Part shown: positions 56,946 to 64,000 of the stretch, one piece after another | Position numbering within the stretch: position 1 is the stretch's first letter | Layout: each line of letters opens with the position of its first letter | Assembly: GCF_004798865.1 (NCBI RefSeq) | Contig: NW_025335268.1 | Location: forward strand, 1,034,527-1,098,526 | Source of the DNA: Varanus komodoensis | Taxonomy: Eukaryota > Chordata > Lepidosauria > Squamata > Varanidae | Length of the DNA stretch: 64,000 bases | Direction of reading: 5' to 3' | Made by a program: the position numbers and the translations under genes | The notes under the pieces: model-generated | What the model saw: the letters and a program-made list of their open reading frames with translations, nothing else | The model's database searches: none | Told to the model about the DNA's origin: nothing

Positions 56946-59843
56946 CATTACATTACACTTGTTTGTACTAACAGTCCTAGGTCTGACCCAGCATGACTGT
57001 ACTTCTCACACAGTGTACAAGCCCATCACAAACACAGCTGTCTATATGTCTGATCTCATCAGTCATCTTGAGGGTATTTGTTCGTCTCCCAAGGGATGGG
57101 CCCCTTCTAAAGGATTATTTCACTCTCAAGAGGGACACCCTCCTGCCTCAAGATCCCCATTCTCCCAGGGCTTGGGATGCCACTATTAGATCCCTGAAGG
57201 ACTTCACCAACCTCTCTGCTTTTCCTAGCTTCTCCAAGTCAGCATCCCTGGCTTCAGTTGAACAAACTCACTCCCTGAAAATGAAGCATTCCTTAAAGTG
57301 GGCACACATCCATGACTTCTGTCCAGCAGGCAATGCATCATACACGTGGCTTTGATGTAAAACACTGATAGCCCCCATTCTCCTGCTGGCTTTCTGCCCT
57401 CATAACTGCCTTTTTCTTTCACTTATTGCTACTATTGGGCTTGTTTACCTTGAATACCAAGCTGCTTCCTAGGAGAAGGGAAGGGATTCATGTATAGTTC
57501 TTTATTTATAATTAGTTGCTTGTGTGTCTGCAGTTCATCACTGGGGCCGAGAGCCGTTGTGAGTGGGACCCTTCTGTTCAGAGATCTGGCTTCCTTGCAG
57601 GCCTGCCCCTTGGAGGGCTGTAGCTAGCCTGGCCCAACCACCGCCGAGGCCAGCCTGACTAGGGGTTCCCTGGGAAAGCAAGGGAGGCTGGGGCTGAACT
57701 TCTGGTCTGCACCAGCTTCCAGTAAGTAGGTCAGTTGAGCCTGCAGAAGCTGTGAAGTTCCACTTAGGGGAGAGGACAAAAGTCAGTGGGCTGCTGAGGG
57801 GTCAAAGGGCACACAACTGGGGAAGGGAAGTGGTTCAGCTTCTTCAGCAAACGCAAGGTGCTGAGGAGATGACACCCCATGTCTAATTTAGGAAAGGATG
57901 TGATTGCAAAAACGGAGCATTTTGTGCATATTTTCTGAAACTATATGATAAGCGGAACTCTCAAACTAGGATGAGTCTATTTCTGAGCATTAGTGTATCA
58001 GCTCTTTGGTAAGTTGGAAAACTTGAGCTTATGCTGAGACCAAACTGAAGCCCACCTTTAAAAACATTATTACTACCAATATACTTACCAATATAGAGCT
58101 GTGCACTGCTGGCATTACTCTTTCCTAAACTTGGGCATAGTCTCAGTATGTGGTTGAGAAGCTCTGCAACCACTTGGGGACCTCTGGAAGATCAGGCCTG
58201 CAAGAGCTGTGAGTTCCTGCTCTTTGTCTCCCCTGGGGTTTAACTCACCACTGCAACTGCGTAAAGGGTCACGCTTCTGGAATAAAGCCTCTTTTCCTGA
58301 ATGTGTGATTTGTTTTGATGGAAGATCCATACATTTAAGTGAGATCTACCATGCAAGCTTCCCAGAGAACCTTTTGGCCAAGGGGTGCAGAATAAATAGT
58401 GTGATATATAAAGTGTAATAAATAAATTAAATAGTCTAAGTTATAGCTTGAAGTAACTTAACAGATGATTAAGTATGTTGCACTTACCTTCTCCTTGCGT
58501 GGGTGCTAATCTGTTGCCACCTGGATGCGATGCTTCATCGTTAGGGCCCCTCCACTTGGATTCTCCTGCAGAACAGTTTTTCCAAGGCAGATTCTAAAGG
58601 CTTGCAGGTCATGTTTTTTAACATTTACAGGGGATTTATGCAAATACGCATTTACACATTTGCACATGTGCTCATTACAGCAAATGTGCATTTGCAAAGG
58701 AATGAAATTCTTGTATATAGATCTGATTTTGTCAATAAGCAGATGGCAGGACAGTACACATAATAGGGATGGAATGGATTAAATAAAATCCATTGATCCT
58801 TACCTAACTGATGTTCTAAAGTTGTTGCTTGTTCCTATAGAGGTTGTTTGGATCTCACCCCTAGGTCCATTACATAGAATTCACCCATATAGTGAATTAA
58901 TCACAACTGGGGTGAAATGTATCCGGAATCCAGTTCCCTGTGAAGAAATCTCACAGTCATATAAGCATAACACTAAATGCTACCTAAAGCAAGATTCAAG
59001 ATAAATTCAGAGGTTTCTGCTTTGCTTGAGGAAACTCGGAGATTACATAAAGCAAATACTGTCCAAATTTTACTCCAGACAAAATTGAAGGTGGAGGTTC
59101 CTTTGTAGGAAAGCAACCGGAGTCACTTTGAGGAAAGTGTGAAGATTCTGGGGGAGACTAGGAAAATTTTTATTCAGGGGATTCAATGCATCCGTAATGG
59201 CAGTGCATGAAGTCCCATGGCTGTGCCAGAATGGCATCAGATTCCCTGGTGGTGATTCTGGCAAATGAATGAGGAGACGACTTTCTTGGCAAAGCATCTG
59301 GAATCACAGCATAGCAGTTTCCCAATCCAGGTGAGGCCCAAGGAAGTGGTAAAGAAGGTGGTCCCAGGCTTAATTCTGGGTTTCTCCAGTTAAACCGAAT
59401 CTGAAGACAGTGACACTAAGAAAAACCTTGGCTTCCTGTTTGACCACTAGGCAAGATTGATCAATGGACTCACTAAATACAATGTAGCTTTGCCTTGCAA
59501 GCACAGATGTATGTTTTGTACACCTATGCACATATTTTCTTCCTTGACAAAGGAATTAACCACATTCGTCCTCTTGCCTAAAACCAAGAATATACTGGAC
59601 ATGTTTTAAAGTATGAAACATTACACAGAGTTTTAAAAGCAAATATTTCACACTCTGCAAAACACAGCCCACAGTGAGCTCGGCTCCCAATTTATGGTTT
59701 ATAATTAAAGCAGGACCTGTACTTAAAGGTCCATGACAAATTCTGCGATAAAACCTGAATTTTAGATTTCATTGCTATTCCAATTATAGTCTCATTAGAC
59801 TGTAGCACCTTATTCTCTGCTCCATCCATGTGTGTGTGTGTGT
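56946..59843. other. No gene; weak repeat scraps
   Basis: About 57550-57700 is GC-richer and unclassified. About 58360-58435 ends with 'gtgtaataaataaattaaat', possibly an eroded L2-like tail. About 58600-58790 is a reverse-oriented relative of the TGCA-rich family. A (TG)n run lies at 59829-59847. The 155-codon frame 56722-57189 begins inside the CR1 antisense and has no domain. Confidence 0.35.
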
Positions 59844-59847
59844 GTGT

Positions 59848-60040
59848 ATAAGTCAGCTTTTAAAATTCTCCTCCTCTTAATCTTATCCTCACATCAAGAA
59901 CTCTGTGAGGTAGGTCGTAGTGGGGGCCTGTGACCACGCCAAAGACTCCCAGGGAGCTCCATGGCTGAGTGGGGACCAGAACCCAGATCTCCGGGGCCCC
60001 AGTCCCTCACTCGTAAGCACTGCACCACACAGGCTAAGTG
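59848..60040 (-). repeat. Sauria-type SINE
   Basis: On the minus strand: 'gcctgtgtggtgcagtgctt' head near 60035, 'gatctgggttctggtcccca' (B-box region) near 59990, 'ccatggagctccctgggagt' near 59963, 'acctacctcacagagttctt' near 59915 and 'gaggataagattaagaggag' near 59890. The only SINE in the window on the minus strand. Confidence 0.82.
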
Positions 60041-60964
60041 GCTGCTTGGGTGTTCTGCCCTGCTTCCTCATCACAGCTCCATAACTCAGCCCAGCCACCC
60101 TCAGGTTATTGGAGCCAATGGGGAGCCTTCCCTACGTATGGGGTCTCCCCACGTGATTCAGAACCGTGTAGTGGGCCACTGTGGGCTCTTCCCAAGTTAA
60201 GGGGAGCGTAGGAGGGCAGGGAGAAGTTCAGCAAAGGAGGTGCGATCTCCCCTGGGAGAGCCTCTTCTGCCTCTGTTTCAGCATGGCTGCAGGCAGTTCT
60301 TTCATGCATACCTTATGCATGATGGGGGGGGCAGCAGTAGGGTTGGGGAGGGGAATACCTTGGAGAAGGACCAATCCAGGTCTCTGATCTGACCTCCTCA
60401 GGATGCAATCCCTCTGATGTAGACCTCTCAGATCCAGAAGAGGAGTGGGCACATAAGAACCTATGGACACACTGCTCTCCTCAAGGCCTTTGACCCAAGA
60501 AGCACCTCTGGGATCAGCTCTCCTGTTTGAAAACTGGATTTTTGTTAGCTTGCATTGTCATCCTCAGATCTGGAGGATTCTGATTCTGAAACCACTACCA
60601 TGCCCAGTTGCTTCCGTGCTGTCCTAGCCAATGACTTTAGAAGCCAGCATGGCCTCCTTAAGAAGGAAGTTTTCATACATTGTTAAGGAGGCATTATCAG
60701 TCTTTAGCAACACCAAGTCCTAGTTAAGTTGCCAATTTCTGAAGCAACACACAGATAAGTTTGGCTGGCGTCTAGATGCAGCACCTTATGGAGATCCCTG
60801 TTGGGCTGTCTGTTTCCTGTTTCTCAGGAAATCTGAGATTCCCCATTCTGGTGGAGTGTGGTGAAACACGAGGAAATCCCTCACGAAGATAACCCAGGAG
60901 ACAGACGGATTGCTCCTCATCCTTCTCACGCATTGCTTTTTCTATCTGCCTTGCCTACCTGAGC

Positions 60965-61110
60965 CATTGTATGTAGCAAGGGTGGGCAGGAGGTAGATTT
61001 TCATGTGTTTGGACTTCAGCTCCCAGAAGTCCCTGTCAGTATGGCCAAGGGTCAGGAATGCTGGGAAATGGAGGACAACATATCTGGAGAAGTACCTCCT
61101 GCCAATCCTT
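60965..61110. repeat. Palindromic interspersed repeat
   Basis: 'ggacttcagctcccagaagt', 'cccttgccatac'-type core in reverse ('gtcagtatggccaagggtca') and 'ggaggacaacatatctggag'. Same family as 27778 and 31715. Confidence 0.65.
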
Positions 61111-61534
61111 GGTATTTTGTGTGGATAGCTAGACTTCCAGTAGCTCACTGATCCAAGAGTTGTGCTCCAGCACCCTCGCCAATTAAACCTGGTTTAGAGG
61201 GCTTGTACCACCTACCAGTTATATGCACAGGATACGTTTCCACCAACTTCTCTCAACCACACAGACCTATTGCTGAACGCTTGATCAAATGTCTCATATG
61301 TGTTTTATTCACAGGAAGCCACTATCAGCCAACCTTTCTCATAAAGTGCTGAAATTTGCCCGTGAGGCATCAGATGGAGACGTCAGATCGTCAAATATGT
61401 CTCCTAATTGAAGTTAACACTAGCACAATATTTGCCTTCTAAAAATAAATGCTACCAGGGAAGTTGCTGGTTTACCACATACAGATATTTATACCTTGGC
61501 ATGACTTGGAAAGAGTTCATGGAATCTCATGAGG

Positions 61535-61573
61535 CGAGGAGAGGAGAGGAGAGGAGAGGAGAGGAGAGGAGAG
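61535..61573. repeat. (GAGGA)n pentanucleotide repeat
   Basis: About eight units of GAGGA/AGGAG in tandem. Confidence 0.93.
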
Positions 61574-62205
61574 GGATCTGCAGCAAACTGCAGAGTAGTT
61601 GTTTGAAAGTAAGTATCATTTCAAAGGAAAACCAGCTGAAAGGAGGCCTCCGCTACAGTATTCTCCCACTGAGAATTGCTGGGGGAGGTTGCTGTTAAGC
61701 CAAAGATATGCAAGTGACAAAAAAGGAGACAAAATTATTTGCATTCTATATCTTGAGAGAGTTAGAGGGTTGAAACAAGAAATCAGTAGCTTTTCTTGTG
61801 CTTTGTCAAATTAATCAGTAACTTTGTAGCAATGCTTATATTCATGAAAACACCAGGAATGGACATCACATGCATTGCTTATAAAAGCCTACTCATGTGA
61901 CATTCCAGGTGGATTTGAAAAGATAAGCAATTTCAAGCACGAATTTGATGTTTTAAACTCATATATAGCATATACACAGAAAGGGGCCAATCAGATGTAC
62001 AAGCCTCACTGCACTGTCATTTTCAGGTTGCTGGTGGCCAATAAGGTGTATTGATCCACGTTACTGTTCTTGCAATGGGCTTTTCCATCAGATCTGAACC
62101 TAATGGAATCTTTGCTGCTCCTACCTAGAATGGGGTAGGTCAGCAGAGCTCATGGAAGGGCACAGGGACTTGACCTGATCCAGAAACGTAGCCCCCTTTA
62201 TAAAA

Positions 62206-62720
62206 CAACATAGAATCATAGAATAGTGGCGTTGGAAGGAGCCATGAAGACCATTGGGTCCAAGCCTGTGCTGTTGCAGGACACCAGGTCACACCATCCC
62301 ACTCAAATGGCTGTCCAGGTTCTTTCTGAATGTCTCCAGTGTGGGAGTGTCCACCACCTCTCTAGGCAGTTGTTTCCACTGTCATATTGCTCTGACTGTG
62401 AGGAAGCTTTCCCTGACGTCCGGCCTGCATTTGGGTTGCTACAACTTGAATTGATTATTCCGTGTCCTACATTCTGGCATTAGCAAGAAGAGATCTTGTC
62501 CTTCCTCTTTGTGACAGCCTTTGAGGTACTTATAGAGGGATACCATGTCCCTCCTCAGTCTTCTCTTCTCAAGGCTGAACATGGACACTTCTCTCAATAT
62601 CTCCTCATAGGGCAGAGTTTCCAACCCTGGACCATTTTTGTTGCCCTCCTCTGGACCCTTTCTAATTTTTCTGCATCAACTCCCTCATGTGCGAGGGATG
62701 AGTCTTGCTCCTGCATGGTG
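62206..62720 (-). repeat. CR1 LINE 3' end
   Basis: The plus strand starts 'catagaatcatagaatag' at 62211, the reversed CR1 octamer-type terminus. It continues 'gacaccaggtcacaccatcc', 'ctctaggcagttgtttccac' and 'cagtcttctcttctcaaggc'. The minus-strand frame near 62624-62560 gives 'EEILREVSMFSLEKRRLRRD', 'MVSLYKYLKG', the CR1 C-terminal block. Same lineage as the 36318 copy. Confidence 0.92.
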
Positions 62721-63572
62721 ACTCCACAGGATGCGGCTCTTTCTTCAGGCTGACCAAGATGTGCAAATCCATGAAATCTGATTTTGCCAGACTTCTGCAT
62801 ATTCCATGTCAAAGTCCGTATCCAACTGGGGGGTGGGGGGGATGGATGAAAATCTATGCACTTTTTTTTGCATTTCTCCCAAGAGTATGTGTCAGATTTG
62901 CACATCTTTGAAATCTGTGCTTTCTTCATCCACTAATAAAAGTATATTTGTGTACATTTTTCAAATGCATGTATGTTATGCATATTGTTAATTTTACTCA
63001 TGATGGTAAATCATTTTTTAAAAAAATCTGCAAATCACATTAAAAGCTCAGAAAAGTCTGGACTTTGACTAAAGATGGTATCCATAACTCACAGTCTAGA
63101 AGGTGCGAACTAGTTAGAGCCTAGTTAAAAAGTGGACTGAAATGAATTACTCCCAGGAGCAAAAAGCAGATGCAGCAGCATGGGAAAAGGTTAGCTGTGG
63201 ATTGGAGACTTGCATTAAAGTCCCATGAAGCTCACAGGGTGTCAGTCCCAACTCCTGGTGTCAGTCACAACTCCTCGGACCATAACTCACAAGTTCTGTA
63301 TTTGAAAGATCCCAAGTTCAATCCCTAGAGCCCCTGTCTGAAAACAGATGGATGGATGAATGGAGGGAGGGATGGATGGATAGGACTAAACATACCATGA
63401 CTAAATATACATTCCAGTTACTCCTTTCAGCAGGATCAGTCCCTTTTTTCTGCTTTTGCTATCCCTTATTTTGTCCTTTTTCGCATTATAGGGATGTCCT
63501 GTTAAAAAGGTGGCAACATGATTTGCTAGCATTGCTCTTCCTTGGGGTTTCAGTTCCCTTTACAGGAGCTCT
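62721..63572. other. No gene; possible scraps of unclassified repeats
   Basis: About 62750-63120 has the TGCA/TTTGCA words of the dispersed family. (GATG)n-like runs lie at 63344-63382. A 21-bp near-tandem 'ggtgtcagtc…caactcct' occurs at 63239-63275. About 63305-63330 ('aaagatcccaagttcaatcc') resembles a tRNA-like B-box of a second SINE type. Confidence 0.35.
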
Positions 63573-63665
63573 AAAATAGAACTGGGGTTGGACTACACGT
63601 CCCATCATTGCCAGTCAGCAGGGCCCAGGTAAGGGATGAAAGAAGATGTAGTCCAACCCAGGATG
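63573..63665. repeat. Palindromic repeat, short
   Basis: 'ctggggttggactacacgtc' near 63583 mirrors 'gatgtagtccaacccaggat' near 63647. The arms of about 16 bp are almost perfect around the core 'ccagtcagcagggcccagg'. Probably the same broad class as the other palindromic repeats. Confidence 0.6.
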
Positions 63666-63729
63666 AGAAAATCTACTTGAGAGGTCAACTTTTTGAGGGT
63701 TGCTGCATTTTACATGCTTGCCAAGGAAT

Positions 63730-63966
63730 GAGAGAGCCAGTGTGGTATGGAGCCTGGAGTGTGGAACTGGGGACCTGAGAGGTCTGGATTCTGGCCCCAG
63801 CCGTGAGGCTCACTGGATGACTTAGGCCAGCCAGTCACTCTCAGCCCATCCCAGCTCTCAGGGTTGTCATTGTGAGGGTAAAATGGAGTGGAAGAGGACT
63901 GTGTAAGCTGCCTCAGGTTCCTCACAAGAGAAAAAAAGTGGGATACAAATGCAATGGAATAATAAA
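63730..63966 (+). repeat. Sauria-type SINE, full length
   Basis: 'gagagccagtgtggtatgga' head, 'gaggtctggattctggcccc' (B-box region), 'tggatgacttaggccagcca' (63815), 'cagctctcagggttgtcatt' (63852), 'gtgagggtaaaatggagtgg' and 'agtgggatacaaatgcaatg' (63938), short AATAA tail. Confidence 0.9.
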
Positions 63967-64000
63967 TTTAGCTGGACACAATCAGGCTTACTTCCAAGTA

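Larger units (their letters stand above)
60041..62205. other. No gene; palindromic and simple repeats
   Basis: Holds the palindromic repeat at 60965-61110 and the (GAGGA)n tract (both listed). The rest is unclassified. Confidence 0.35.

Noticed and set aside
56722-57189. 155-codon plus frame
   Set aside because: The first half is antisense to the CR1 reverse-transcriptase end on the minus strand.
61535-61573. Short regular repeats considered as a CRISPR-like array
   Set aside because: A pure pentanucleotide microsatellite without spacers, in a vertebrate genome.
1-64000. Search for retroviral, LTR-retrotransposon or Polinton-like remnants
   Set aside because: No paired long terminal repeats, and no gag, pol, envelope or capsid motifs were recognised; all reverse-transcriptase similarity is to non-LTR LINEs.

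Overview
This window looks like intergenic or long-intron DNA from a squamate reptile (a lizard in the broad sense). The evidence is the mix of interspersed repeats. There are BovB/RTE LINE 3' ends whose translation is unmistakable, many CR1 pieces of at least two lineages, 5'-truncated L2-clade LINEs, tRNA-derived SINEs of the Sauria type, small non-autonomous hAT transposons, and long GA/GT/GAA/GAG/TTTC microsatellites. That mix is typical of squamates. I cannot fix the family or species from sequence alone.

I find no host protein-coding gene, rRNA, functional tRNA gene, CRISPR array, retrovirus or LTR element that I can support. The longer open frames are either reverse-transcriptase ends of LINEs, the antisense of those, or simple repeats read as low-complexity protein. 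The only recognisable protein homology is to BovB, CR1 and L2 reverse transcriptases.

Layout. 1-3.9 kb: mostly unclassified sequence with a twin hairpin, one SINE and an inverted repeat pair. 3.9-4.9 kb: a CR1 interrupted by a SINE, then a small inverted-repeat element. 6.2-7.2 kb: a SINE abutting a BovB, then a TC tract. 8.7-10 kb: two L2 copies in the same orientation. 12.5-13.2 kb: a SINE split by a CR1. 13.4-14.7 kb and 51.6-52.6 kb: unusually CpG-rich blocks without recognised repeats. 15-18.3 kb: L2, CR1 and SINE ends and a GA tract. 22.5-25.4 kb: a CR1 tail and the best BovB. 26.4-26.8 kb: a complete hAT-type element with an 8-bp target duplication. 27-31 kb: simple repeats and an L2 end. 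34-38.5 kb: CR1 pieces, one with a hAT insertion. 40.4 kb: a third BovB. 43.5-45.9 kb: an L2, two CR1 segments and an unclassified repeat. 47-49.1 kb: a promoter-like paired motif, two L2-like ends and a TTTC tract. 53-63.9 kb: SINEs, CR1 pieces and palindromic repeats, with a 95-bp direct repeat around a repeat-poor block at 54.2-55.4 kb.

Nothing here works together as a gene system. What can be read is a record of insertion order: nested insertions (SINE in CR1, CR1 in SINE, hAT in CR1) give relative ages. The best leads for something undescribed are several dispersed sequences that recur within the window but match no family I recognise, and a pair of identically spaced ATTGG / TGATGTCAC modules near 47.3 kb.
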